Below, one piece after another: positions 1 to 11,300 of a stretch of DNA of 64,000 bases. The DNA is taken from the NCBI RefSeq assembly GCF_016808335.1, contig NC_053147.1, positions 18,834,913-18,898,912 on the forward strand, in the 5' to 3' direction. A model generated the notes under the pieces. The model was not told where the DNA came from and did not search any database. It was given only the letters and a program-made list of their open reading frames with translations. Both the position numbers and the translations under genes were made by a program. Each line of letters starts with the position of its first letter. Position 1 is the first letter of the stretch. The stretch comes from Panicum virgatum (Eukaryota; Streptophyta; Magnoliopsida; Poales; Poaceae).

Positions 1-360
1 CGCCTCCAGCTACTGCAAATTGTTCGGTTTCTGGGGGGACACTGCAGGGCGCTCGTTCGCCGCCAGCGAACGAAATTCCCTCTATTATATTGTTCTTCTT
101 CTTCCTTACTTTTTCTTCTTCTACCACCTCACCGGAGCTCGTCCCTGCCGCCGGCGCCGCCCTGCCCGTCTCCGGCGGCGCCGGATCCGCAGCCGCCTTC
201 TCGACCTCCACCACCCTAACTCGTCGCCGGAGCTCGCCCCCGCTGCCGCCGCCCTATGTGAGCTGCCGGATCCGCCGTTGCCATCTCGACCTCCCTCATC
301 GCCGCCGGAGCCTCGTCGCCGCTCCTCGCCCCCGCCCCGACCCTACCCAACCGCCCCCCC
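1..360. other. GC-rich flank of solo LTR A, no gene seen
   Basis: Cytosine-rich, proline/arginine-coding sequence that continues on the far side of the inserted LTR at 4199-4440. Several frames stay open only because the DNA is GC-rich. No recognisable domain or start context was found. It may be an eroded 5' leader of a gene or part of an older element. Confidence 0.4.
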
Positions 361-3300
361 TGTAACGACCCAGGTTTTTAAATAGCCAAGTTAGGGTAAT
401 TAGAACCAAATCATGCATCATGTGCTTGAATTGCTTAAAAAGGATCTTTTTGTAATTATAAAAGGTTATGTGTGTAATTATAATTTTATGCAAGGTCCTT
501 TCTATAGTTATGTTGAATAGGTTGTGTAATTATAGCTTTTGTGGAGGGTGTTTTTGCAAAATTACAGTGCATTTATTGCATGGCAGCAAATTTTGCTTTT
601 AAGTCTAAGTTTAAAGTGAAATTGTATTGAAAAAGACAAAATTCCTGGAATTCAAAATCCTCTCCATGTTTTAAAAATTAGCTCTTGAATCTTTGATCAA
701 ATAAATTTTTGGTCAACATCAAAGTTGTAGGTCTTCAAAAACTGAACAACTTTCATGTTGGACACTTTTTCATTTGAGCCCTAGATTAATAGTTATCCTT
801 GTTTTACAGTTATGCCCCTGAAATTTTTGGAAATAGCGTTTAGGTCCCTGTCTTCTTCCCCAGCCGGCCTGCTCTGCTTCCCGCGCCACCGAACCGCGCC
901 GCGCCGGCCGCCGCCTCCCCGGCCAACTCCAACTTCGCCTTTGCTTCGCGCTGGCACCCACGCGTCGCCCCACCGCCCTCTTTCCTCGCGCTGGAGCCTC
1001 CCCGGCCGTGCCACGCACCCACGCCGCTTCCAGAGCCGCCCAGGCGGCCGCCACCGCGACGCCGCCGTGGAGCGACCGCTGCAGCACCCCAGGGTCTCCT
1101 CTCGCGCGCGCCCCAGCCTCTGGAGAACCCCTACACTCTATTCCGCACGCTCTCTCTCCGATTCCCCACTCCGACGCCCCAGAACACCGCCGCCGCTCCG
1201 CAAAACGCCGGCGAGCTCACTCTCGCCGTCGAACCCACTCCTCCGCCATTCCTCGCACTCAATTGACCCCACCAGTAGCTTTGCCTTGACCTCGCGCAGC
1301 TCTCAGGTCTAATCCCGCCCTCAGACCTCCACCGGAGCCCCCTCGCCGCCGTAGCCGAGCCCCAATCGCCGCCGCTCGCCGTCGCCACCCCATCTCCGAC
1401 CACCCCAGCCTCGATTCCAAGCACCCAGAGGTGCGCCTTGGACCCCTTTAGCCCCACTCCTGTTTCCCCTCGCCGCCGGTGACCCCCTCGCCGGGAAACG
1501 GCCGGTCAACCGCCGCCTCCCCTCTCTGACCCGGCCCAGGGACCTCGAGTTGAAAGAAAGTAAACCCCAGGGGGTTATTTGAATAGGCCTAGACACATAT
1601 GAATAGTGCCTTAGGGACTTCTTTGCTATGATTTTCAGTGAACTTTGAAATTCAATATCAATTCGTAGAAAATTCGTAAAATAGAAAATCTTGATGTTTT
1701 GGAATCCTCTTGAAGAGCTCTATGCAGTAGAATCATAATATGTTAGGCTTTAGTTGCAAGTTTTTGCTGTAAATTTTGATTTGTGTTACTAGGTATATAA
1801 ATACTTGTTCTTTAATCTTTTTCTTATCTGATGCTTGAAAGCTTGTATTACTCTGAAATTTTTGTGGTAGTTTACTCATGTTACACTAGTTTTGCTATAA
1901 AAATTTCATGATCAGTTCTATGGTGTAGCTATTTATTTGTTTTAATCCTTGTTTAATCGACTTTAATTATGGTAAATAGTTTCTGTTCTTAATAAATCAT
2001 GAAAATATTCCTGAGTGTTCATCTGGAATATCTTAGCTTGTCCAGAAAGTTTGAGCATCAGTTCATGGCTAGATCAGGAGCTAAATATAAATCTTGCTAA
2101 TCTGTTGTCTGTTTTGTTTATTTTCTCAGAATTAATTATGTGTAGGTAAAATCATGAAAAATTCACAGTGGCTAGATCATCACTGTGTAGATCTCCTGTT
2201 AAATTTTGAGCTTCTGATTTGCTATATTTTAGTCTGTGTAATTCAATCTTGCTCTAGGTGTTATCTGAATGAAAGAATTGTTGTGATTAATTGGCTACAT
2301 GTCTTAGCATGATTTTTACAGGGTAGATTACTTTGTTCAAGTTATGTTTATTGTAATTTTTGCGGAATTTATTTCTGTTTGTGCTTTGAGTTGTTGATTT
2401 ATTAGCAATCCATGACTTGCTTGTTATAAGAAACCACCCCCACTTGTTAATGAAGTTAGTATAACTTGCTTGTGCTGTTGATCATGATGCATTGTGTAGT
2501 TAAATTTGTTATTTAACTACTCTATAAACGATTGCCCATGTGTGTTTATAATGTTGTTCTTGCATTACATATAGATACGACTACTTTATCAGACGGGACG
2601 TATGAGCTGATCCCGGAATCTGACGGAGGTGATCTCGAAGCTCAAGTAAACACTGCTGAACTAACTGAAGCCCCGAACCAAAGTTCGGAAGAGCCTAGAG
2701 CTGAAATAGTTAGCAACTACCGAGAAGGCAAGCCCCGGACATAACCTATATTTCAAATTATTATCATTTACTGTTATTATTTACTTGTGCATCTACAGTT
2801 CTTAGGCTTTGAATTGAAAACCTAGATGCATAATCCTAGGAACCTATGTACTGAACACTAGACCTGAGTTCGACTACTTGCTAAGCTTATAGGACCGGTA
2901 AAAGTCGAGTGATTGCCTGTCACTTGCGAGCTTTATAGGAATTGCTTGTTTACTTTCTGTTATCAATATAAGGACGACGGACGGGGTCGTGTTCGATATC
3001 ATGACCTTTGGTGAGACCCCGTCTGTGTTGATGAACTTGCTAAGGTCGCGGTGTATGGTAGCGGTGGTTAAGTTTTTGAAAGTACTAGCCACATGCCGTA
3101 AATATGGTACGCGGCAAGCCTAGTAGCCGATTGGACCGGGGAGTGGATATACCTTTCCCTCTCTCTTTAGAGATAGGTTTTTAAATGTTATTGTTGATCA
3201 ACACTACGACTTCAAGGGACAAGGCTGGACCGGGCACGGGTGGACCTTGGAGCCCTGTAGTCGGGGAGAGTGACCCTATCCACAAGCCGGAAAGAAAGGT

Positions 3301-4193
3301 CAACGGTTGCTTGGAAGTGACTCAACGGTGCTTCAAGCGTGTGTGTTAGGTTTATCCTTGCAAGGTTGAATTTCGATTCAGAATCGTCCGCCTCTCACGA
3401 TGAAATGAGACTGCTTGATCCCTTTGCCACACAGAGTAATAAGAGCAACAATATTATTTATCAATCTTGTTGTTTGCTTAGTTTTCTACCATGATTGGAT
3501 AATAGTTGCTTACATAGAATGGTTAATCAACTAGAATCTTGAAAGCTAAAACTTAAAAGTAAGGACATACTCTTTATTGCTTTTCAGCAAAAGGAAAACC
3601 AGAACCTCACAAACCCTGCATAGTCTAGCTAAAGTGGGTTAAATATACCCGTTGACGGTTAAGTCTTGCTGAGTATTAGAATACTCAGCCTTGCTGTTGA
3701 AACCCTTTTTCAGGTATGAGTTTTGAGGATCAGATCGCTAGTTTGACCTATCCTTGCTCGTTGCCTCCTGGCTGGTCCGTAGAGTGGGGTACGTCTTCGA
3801 CCGGCGATGACTTTGACGAGTGATACCATGCTTGGGCTAGCCTGGTATCCTTTTTGCGACGTGTTGTAGCCGTCGTGTTTTATCTTCCGCTGTTTAAACT
3901 CTGAAGCTTTACACTTTTGGCTTGTATAACTATTTTATTTAAGTTGGTTTTGTAATAATCGTTTGAACTGGTTTGTAATCTTTACTATGCCTGTGTTGTA
4001 AAAGTGTGGTTGTAATATCTCTGAACTCGCCTTCGTGCGGGGTATGCTTGTTCGATCCGAGAATCGGTGGTTGTATCGGGACGTTACCCGACAGACCAAA
4101 AATTGTTCCGTTTGAAGTGCGTTTAAGCTAATATTGCCTTTATGGTGATGGCCTGCGCACTTGAGCCGGGATAATTTAGGCAGTTCTGCCACA
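361..4193 (+). mobile_element. Solo LTR A, about 3.8 kb, Ty3/gypsy-like
   Basis: The element starts TGTAACGACC and ends TTCTGCCACA, with the usual TG...CA ends. It is flanked by a 5-bp duplication CCCCC (356-360 and 4194-4198), although this lies in a C-rich run. There is no internal domain, primer binding site or second LTR, so this is a solo LTR. It is related to 28627-32242 and 44168-47560: all three share a short ORF ending in GKPR, a box with GTAAAAGTCGAGTGATT-like wording, and a GAGTATTAGAATACTCA-like palindrome (near 3674 here). It contains a GC-rich tract (840-1520). Orientation is assigned from the shared ORF and the TG start. Confidence 0.8.
2532..2744 (+). CDS. Conserved micro-ORF of solo LTR A
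   Basis: Open frame of 70 codons. The C-terminal two thirds (from about codon 20) resembles micro-ORFs in the two other solo LTRs, sharing DGTYE, a LTEAPN motif and a terminal GKPR. The first 15 or so codons are probably not part of the conserved peptide; an AG (CATATAG) just upstream of the conserved start would fit an acceptor splice site. The peptide is acidic with no domain I recognise. Whether it is translated is unknown. It could be an exon of the full-length element's leader transcript. Confidence 0.3.
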   Translation: MPMCVYNVVLALHIDTTTLSDGTYELIPESDGGDLEAQVNTAELTEAPNQSSEEPRAEIVSNYREGKPRT

Positions 4194-4198
4194 CCCCC

Positions 4199-5000
4199 AC
4201 CGCCCGGCCAGCGGCGCCCCCGCCGCCGCGCCTCGCCGCCCTGCGCCCTCCACCTCCGCCGGGCCGGCCGCCCGCCCCCGGCCTCCCTCTGTAGCCGGGG
4301 AACTCCGGCGAACCTCAACAACCCCAAAACAAGAAGGCCGCCGCCTCCCACCGCCGCCCACGGTTGGTGGTGACCTCGCCGCCGACCGCCCTGCCCACCA
4401 ACCGTCGGGCCGTTCGCCGCTAACGCTCCGCGCTCTATAAGAATCTTGCGATTTCTCCGCAGCTGTGAAATTCGCCGCCACGCAACTGTAGATGATGCAG
4501 ATTTGACCGTGTAAAAGTTTGGTCGGCCGTGTTTGGTTGGTCGTGTAAAAGTTTTCGCGAAATTTTTTTGGCACTTTGACCACTAATTTAGAGTATTAAA
4601 TAAAGTCTAATTACAAAACCACCTCCATAATCCCGTGTGAATCGCGAGACGAATCTAATGAGGTCTTTGACCGCGTGATTAGAGAACGGTTACTGTAGCA
4701 TCACTGTAGCAAATGATCAATTAATTATCGTCATTAGATTCATCTCGAAAAGTTACATCCGTCTTTGAAAAGATTTTGCAAATAGACTTCATTTAGTACT
4801 CCATGCGAGATTCTTTTCTCGGAAAATGTGCGCGTAAAAATTACTGTAGAAATCTCGCTGCCACGCGTGTAGATCACACTTGAACAGGGCAGTAATATTT
4901 TTCCGTGCTGTATATTTCAAAAAAAAAATTCCGTGCTGGCGCTGGCGCCTGGTGCAGCGGATATACCGGCCGCGGCGCCGCAGCTCCAAGGCTTTTTTTA
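4199..5000. other. GC-rich flank and truncated MITE between solo LTR A and the MULE
   Basis: 4199-4440 resumes the GC-rich sequence of 1-360. From about 4528 to 4830 the sequence matches the MITE at 37232-37576: both have GTGTTTGGTT-like starts, TTAGATTCATCTCGAAAAG-like cores, and ATAGACTTCATTTAGTACTC near the right end. This copy lacks a clear right terminal repeat. No gene is seen. The last nine bases (4992-5000) are the probable target duplication of the MULE. Confidence 0.55.
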
Positions 5001-5315
5001 GGGTTTTTTTGATTGGTGCCATTACAATTCAACTATTCCGAAACATGCCATTACAATTCCAAGTTTCACCGAGCCACGCCATTTTCTACGTATCCCTCGG
5101 CACAGGGCCCACCCGCAAGCGTACGCATACGGTAGGACGCCCGTTGTGGACGCATTTGCCCCTCCGCTCGCGAGTATAGGCGCTGGCAGCCCTCTCCCTC
5201 CTCTCGCCCGCTCTCACTCTCTCCCTCTGCCTCTCCTCTCCCCCCACCCCGCGACGGCGGCGGAACCCTAACCCTAGCCCGCTGGAGCACTGAATCCATC
5301 CCCGCTGCTGCCTCC
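5001..5315 (+). repeat. MULE left terminal inverted repeat
   Basis: Pairs with 7672-8019. It contains the putative transposase promoter and leader: the transposase ATG at 5357 lies just inside it. The repeat includes the telomere-like string CCCTAACCCTA. Confidence 0.85.
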
Positions 5316-5356
5316 AGATCTAGGGCTGGAGCTCTAATGCTGATCCACTGACCAGA

Positions 5357-6720
5357 ATGGCGGATCCTGCGGAGCCGGAGCACGGTGAGGAAAGGTATGG
5401 ATCTGCATCCTTGATCTGCTTTTACAGCTCCGCTAAGTTGCACTGACGCAATAGGCATTCTCGTTGCATTGACCCTAGTATCGTTTTTCATCGGCTCTTG
5501 ATGTTTGCTGGTAGGGTTCGTTTATTCTCGTTGGAGATTAAAGTCGAAGGGTTCTGTACAACAGACAGTAATGGTAGGAAATCATACACGAAGAGTAGGG
5601 TGATTAAGTGGGATGTCGAGGTAGGATCGTTCTCGTTTGACTTGCTGATGCAGAGCTTGAGCATTGAGTTTGATCCTGACACAATAGATTACCTAGATCA
5701 ACACCACAGTAGGATCTGGTACAGATGTGTCTTCTCTGAAAGCTCAAAGTGTGATTTCTTGACAAATAATGTCTCAGAGAGCTTCAATGCTCAGATAAAG
5801 AAGTTCAAAGGTTTGCTAGTGCATGAGTTAGTTGACAGAATCAGATAGCTTATAATGGAGAAGAGGTACACAAGAAAGGTGCTTGCTAGGCAGTGGGAAG
5901 ATGGGGTACTCCCCAATGTGATGAAGGACCTGAACTTGATCAGCAACAACCTCAAAGTGGTCAAAGTAGCAGTTAGTGATGTTGACATTGCAGAAGTCAC
6001 CATCTTGGATGACTGGAACAATCAGAAAAGGCACACAGTGGACATCCACAACCACAAATGCTCATGTAGAGAGTGGCAGGTGACAGGCAAGCCCTGCAAA
6101 CATGCTTTGGCATGGATTCTGTCCAATAGAGGGTTAAAGATTGAAGATTATGTCCATGAATACTACTCTGTGGCTAAGTTCAAAGCAGCCTATGAGGACA
6201 GAATTGAGCCTTTGCTAGATAGGTCACAGTGGCCACAAGTGCAACTTGGATTCAATGTCTATCCACCATTGCTGGGTAGAGGAGCAGGAAGACCCAAGGT
6301 GCAAAGGATTAGAGGTTTCTTAGAGAAAAGAGCTGCAAAAAAAGAAGGTTAAATGCAAGAGATGTAGAGATTTTGGTCACTTTGAAAAAACTTGCAAGCT
6401 GCCAGAGGTTGGAGAAGATGGTCAGACAGCTGCACCTAAGAACAAGTCCAAGAAAAGGTACCATTCTGTCCACAATTGCAATCTATGTAATCTCACCTTG
6501 ACAATATCTAATCTCACATTGTTAATGTAGGAAAGAGCATCCAATAGATGAAGCTGGTCCCTCCCAACCCAAGAAAAAGAAAGTTCAGAAGAAGAAGAAG
6601 GGCACCCCAAAGAAGAAGAAGACGCCAATCAAAAAGAAGAAGAAGAAGGCCGCAGCTAACCCACCCACTACTGTTCTCAGTACAATCAAAAGGCTTATGT
6701 TTCCAAACTGAGGAACCTGT
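5357..6720 (+). pseudogene. MULE transposase, core-deleted and frame-broken
   Basis: The N-terminal part (about 5511-5680) resembles the start of plant MULE transposases (GRKSYTKSRVIKWDVEVG). It then jumps to the region after the catalytic core (RIWYRCVFSESSKCDFLTNN), so the DDE domain is missing. A SWIM zinc finger follows (CSCREWQVTGKPCKHA at about 6060-6107), then a CCHC zinc knuckle (CKRCRDFGHFEKTC, near 6353-6394) in another frame, reached across an A-run shift near 6337-6345. A last exon from 6532 encodes a lysine-rich tail that would serve as a nuclear signal. Other lesions: a TAG at 5846 where relatives have glutamine. A short first exon from ATG 5357 is inferred. Such a protein could not cut DNA. 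Confidence 0.8.
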
Positions 6721-7071
6721 GTGTTCAACCTGTGTTGTCAAACATTGTGGCTTGTAGAATATGAACCTGTGTGTTCAACAACTCTTTGTGGTATTCTGTG
6801 AACCGGTGTATGGCCTTGTAATGGTCTGATGGTTTGTGAACAACTGTGAGATTTCTGTCAGCTAATGTGATGCTAAGTTATGTCTCAATTTCTGTCATTT
6901 TCAGCTAATGTGTCACTTTCTGTTACCTGATCATTTCTGTCAATAGCAAAACAAGCATCTCACTCTAAATTCAGCAATTCATTAGCATTCAAACAAGATA
7001 TTCCAGTGCAACTCACAAAACACACATGATAGCATTCAAACAAGTCAGCATTTCATTCATTTCTGAGCATC

Positions 7072-7551
7072 TCACTTCCACATTTCAGCAACAACAACAC
7101 CAAATAGAACACCTACAAGGCCTACTAACAGAGGCACTACAACTGATGACTCAAGCACAATCTGCAACTTCCTAGACTCTTGTTCAGACTTCTGCTTCCA
7201 AACCGCAGCTCCAAATCTATCAAGCTTTTCCTTCACCTCTGCCAATTCTTGCTTCAAATCCTTCAATTCGGCGCACCAGTCACCACCTGCAGCTTCGCAC
7301 CGCCGTGGATGTGCTTCCAAGGCCTCATACTCTGCCTCAGAGCGGATAAAGCCACAAGTACTGGGATCACCCTGCATCGAATTGGAGAATCAGAAGAAGA
7401 AGGAGACAGTTCAACCAAGAATTGCATGAACCCAAACCTTGATGTTCAACGGGCACTTCAAGAACCACTGCCCAAATGTGTCCTGCTGACGGCTCTGGAT
7501 CCGCACCAAAGGAATCAGGCAAGACGGGCACACCCTCCTGCCGCTCGCCAT
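7072..7551 (-). CDS. GRF-type zinc-finger membrane protein carried by the MULE (two exons)
   Basis: Read on the minus strand. Exon 1 is 7551-7438 and exon 2 is 7371-7072, joined across a 66-bp GT-AG intron (donor at 7437, acceptor at 7372) that keeps the frame, giving about 136 residues. Exon 1 carries the first half of a GRF zinc finger (CPSCLIPLVRIQS, then DTFGQWFLKC). Exon 2 begins with its last cysteine (STCGFIRSEAEYEA), followed by a coiled coil (ELKDLKQELAEVKEKLDRF) and a C-terminal hydrophobic segment (VVVPLLVGLVGVLFGVVVAE) with a short tail. The start used is the methionine closest to the zinc finger; ATGs at 7602 and 7575 are alternatives. Small GRF proteins with a C-terminal membrane segment are common in grass genomes. 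The role in transposition is unknown; this ORF is intact while the transposase is not. Confidence 0.7.
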
Positions 7552-7671
7552 CGCGCTCGAGCCCGTGGACTTCATCGGGCTGCCCGACCACTTCGACGTC
7601 ATCGCTTCACGGCCTAGGTTTAGGGTTGCACCGCCGTCGGGGGAGAAGAGAGACAGGGTGAGAGCGAGCGA

Positions 7672-8019
7672 GGAGGCGGCAGCGGGGATGGATTCAGTGC
7701 TCCGCGCGGGCTAGGGTTAGGGTTCCGCCGCCGTCGCGGGGGGGGGGGGGGGGGAGAGGAGAGGCAGAGGGAGAGAGTGAGAGCGGGCGAGAGGAGGGAG
7801 AGGGCTGCCAGCGCCTATACTCGCGAGCGGAGGGGCAAATGCGTCCACAACGGGCGTCCTACCGTATGCGTACGCCTGTGGGTGGGCCCTGTGCCGAGGG
7901 ATACGTAGAAAATGGCGTGGCTCGGTGAAGCTTGGAATTGTAATGTCATGTTTCGGAATAGTTAAATTGTAATGGCATATATTCGAACTCCAAATTTTGT
8001 AATGACACCAATAAAAAAA
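7672..8019 (-). repeat. MULE right terminal inverted repeat
   Basis: Reverse complement of 5001-5315. It has a stretch of about 30 bases near its outer end (around 7976-8005) that the left copy lacks. It ends 349 bp before the RBOH start codon. Confidence 0.85.
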
Positions 8020-8367
8020 CTTTTTTTTACGTGTGTTCTCGGGGCGGCGTCGGCTTTGTCCCCGATAAATCGCTCGCCGTGTCTCCCTCCCCTTCCCTCC
8101 GCTCGCCCCCCCGGCTTGCTTGGACTCGGTTGTCCTCGGCACGAGGGAGCGGGTGCCTTCCTCCCACGCGCGCACACGCGCGCGCAGCCAGCGAGGAGGG
8201 AGAGAGGAGGGGACGGAGGGTGAGTGACTGCAAGCTACCGCGTTTTAGGTCGCGCCCGCTTGGACTGTTGCGCCTGCGAGCTAGCTGCCCAAATCGTCAA
8301 AGGAGTTTGGTGTCTGGCTGGCTTGCAGCGGGTAGCAGCGCAAGGCGGTGGGGAGGAAGAGGAGGCG
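8020..8367 (+). promoter_or_regulatory. RBOH upstream region and probable 5' UTR
   Basis: This is the only sequence between the MULE end and the RBOH ATG. It contains an alternating CG/CA stretch (ACGCGCGCACACGCGCGCGC, 8166-8185) and purine-rich GA tracts. No convincing TATA box is seen. An upstream ATG at 8224 is in frame with the CDS without a stop, so the protein could be 48 residues longer, but that extension lacks any family feature. The core promoter must lie here or in the MULE repeat. Confidence 0.4.
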
Positions 8368-11300
8368 ATGCGAGGAGGAGGAGGGCCGGGCGTCGGCACG
8401 CCGGGCCGCCCGCGATGGGGGTCCGGGGTGACGACGCCGCGCTCGCTGAGCACGGGCTCCTCGCCGCGCGGGTCGGACCGGAGCTCCGACGACGGGGAGG
8501 AGCTGGTCGAGGTGACGCTGGACCTGCTGGAGGACGACAACATTGTGCTGCGGAGCGTCGAGCCGGCGGCGGCGGCGGCGGCGGGGCTGGGGGTGGGGGC
8601 GTCGCCTTCGTCGTCGTCGTCGGCGGCGCCTCCCCCGCCCCGGCGCCACCCGGAGCCGCCGTCCGGGGCGCCGTCGCGGTCGCGGTCGCCGGCCATGCGC
8701 CGGACCTCCTCGCACCGCCTGCTGCAGTTCTCGCAGGAGCTCAAGGCCACCGCCAGCCGCGCCAAGCAGTTCTCGCAGGACCTCACCAAGCGCTTCACGC
8801 GCACCCAGAGCCGCGCGAATCTCGCCGGGGAGGCAGGCGGCGCCGCCGCCGCCGCGCCCTCGGGCATCGACGCCGCACTCGAGGCCCGAGCGCAGCGCCG
8901 CCGCCGGGCGCAGCTCGACCGCACCAAGTCCGGCGCGCAGCGCGCGATCCGCGGCCTCCGCTTCATCAGCGGCGGCAACAAGACCAGCAACGCCTGGATC
9001 GAGGTCCAGGCCAACTTCGACCGCCTCGCACGCGACGGCTACCTCTCCCGTGACGACTTCCCCGAATGCATAGGTTCACTTCAATACCCCTCCGTGCACC
9101 GTCCTCTTCCAGAAACCCCCACGCTTCTCCAAATGATTAGTTCCTAACCGCATTGGAGTTTCGGATGCAGGGATGACGGAGTCGCAGGAGTTCGCGATGG
9201 AGCTGTTCGACACGCTCAGCCGCCGGCGCCAGATGCAGGTGGACAAGATCAACAAGGATGAGCTGCGCGAGATCTGGCAGCAGATCACAGACAACAGCTT
9301 CGACTCGCGCCTCCAGATCTTCTTCGACATGTAACTCCCCACAATCTACGAACTGCGATATGAACACCATCAGTTATGCAGTTCCGTTAACTTGTCTTCG
9401 TTTTGGTATAATTTTAATCAGGGTGGATAAGAATGCAGATGGCCATATCACAGAGGCAGAAGTGAAAGAGGTAAACAATTCCCCTTGGCTGTGCTGGGTG
9501 TTTTCACTCATTTTTTTCTTTGCTCTTGCTGTTTGGGGACATTTCGATAGAATTATTTGGAGTCTTTTGATAATTCAGCTGTCCACTTCCATGCCTCTGT
9601 ACATACGTACTTGTTTTTTGTTGTCTTACAAGTTTATGCTCCCGGATTCACGCATAAGGATTGCGAAATCGGTAGCATGAGAAAACATTGCCGACTAATC
9701 GAGGCATCCCGGCGAAACTGGCGGGGAAAGCATCCCCACCACCGTCCGGCTGGTCTCCACACATCATTTTTTGTTGAGCAATTGATATTGTTTGTTCTAG
9801 AACGTGGGAGGGGTGTTTCGTAAATTAACTATTGATAGAGATGGAGCTGATTGTTCGCCTTCGGACACCAGAAGGCAGTAGTTGGTGGGGGCATTTCTGT
9901 CATGCTGCCTAATAATCTGTTCAAACGATGCGTGGAAAGGAGGCAGCTTTTGGATTAGAGTTTAATTTATTTAGTTAGCTGAAGTCATCGTGGAAAGGGC
10001 CAGGCCAGGTTAGGTTAGGGGGTGTTTAGTTGGTGAAAATTTTTGGTCCAAGTGTCACGTCAATAGTTTGACCAGATGTCGGGAGGGCTTTACGGACACT
10101 AATTAAAAAATTAATTTCAGAACTCACTTGGAAACCGCGAGACGAATCTTTTGAGGCCTTTGACCGCATCATTAGCAAATGTGGGTTACTGTAGCACTTA
10201 TGGCTAATCATGCACTAATTAGGCTTAAAAAGATTCGTCTCGTCGTGTACATCCAAACTGTGTAATTAGTTTTGTTATTTAGTTACATCTAGTGCTTCAT
10301 ACATGTGTTTAAAGGGGAGGTGAAAATTTTTGGGTGAAAATTTTTGGGAACTAAACGGCCCCTTACTTTTTTCGAGGTGTGAAAAGGATGGTTGGTGATC
10401 AGTTTATTGAAAATTGCCATTGTTCTGTTTCCAGATTATTATGTTAAGTGCTTCAGCTAATAAACTGTCGAGACTTAAGGAGCAAGCTGAAGAGTATGCC
10501 GCCTTGATCATGGAGGAACTTGATCCCGAAGGTCTTGGCTACATTGAGGTAAATAACATATGTTTTATCCTGTACCGTTCAATTTTCTATAACAGGAGTT
10601 GGCGCACATAATTGGTTCCATGATTCCATCTGTATCCGCTGATTTTTGAAGGTATTCAGGAGAAACATATTAACTGGAAGAGTGTTAGCTTAAGGAATTG
10701 AGTGAGAAAATAGTAATTATGACTGGAGATATTTGGCACAGCTGCATTAACCTGTTCTTTTTGTTCTTGTTGTTTTTATGTGGGTGTGTGTGGTTTTTTT
10801 TGTTGGGGGGGGGGGGGGGGGTTGTTTCAACCAAACAACACGGCATGGTCGGTCCTCAGTTCAGTAATATTTGGTAAAGACTGAAAGCGAAAGTTGACCA
10901 ACTTTTCCATCAAAAGAATCCCATTCCTGAATCCTGATAGAGCCAGGAAGGAATCATTGGTCAGAACCTAAAGGAAAACTTTTATTCCTGCCCAATCAAG
11001 CCCTTCCACTGATTTTTTTCCTGCTTCCCTCCTGTATCTCCATGTAACATACCGGAATGCCCTGTAGCAATAACCATCTCGCTCCTGTTCAGTCTGGGAT
11101 ACAAGTCTCTGTGTTTTTTTATTTCTCCTAATGCTTCGCCCCTCATGTATTTTCTGTGACTTCCACCTGAAAATTCTTACCGCACAATAAAAGTTTCTTT
11201 GTGAGGAACTGGGTACCTGCAGGGCAGAGGCTGGAGCCCTTCTGTCCAAATTTGAACTATCTGACTTCATCTATGGAGACCCTTTGATCTTTATATTCAA

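Larger units (their letters stand above)
5001..8019 (+). mobile_element. Mutator-like element (MULE) with long TIRs
   Basis: The ends are long inverted repeats: 5001-5315 matches the reverse complement of 7672-8019 over nearly its whole length, with one gap of about 30 bases near the left end. The flanks carry a 9-10 bp duplication (CTTTTTTTA left, one extra T right), the size expected for Mutator transposition. Inside are a defective plus-strand transposase gene and a minus-strand GRF zinc-finger gene, the two converging. The right TIR contains a pure G run (7738-7754) that may be a sequencing weak point. Confidence 0.85.

Noticed and set aside
812..1596. Several open frames on both strands in the left solo LTR
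   Set aside because: They fall in a GC-rich, codon-neutral tract present in the related LTRs and show no conserved peptide.
7738..7754. Run of G in the MULE repeat, considered as a G-quadruplex
   Set aside because: A pure homopolymer matching C-rich sequence in the other repeat; more likely slippage or a sequencing artefact than a designed structure.
8235..9014. Minus-strand frame of 259 codons under RBOH exon 1
   Set aside because: Antisense shadow of a GC-rich exon; its serine and proline tracts mirror the sense alanine and arginine codons.
8031..9053. Long plus-strand frame of 340 codons overlapping RBOH exon 1
   Set aside because: It is another frame of the GC-rich RBOH first exon. The protein is arginine/proline-rich with no motif, while the frame from 8368 splices cleanly into the RBOH family.
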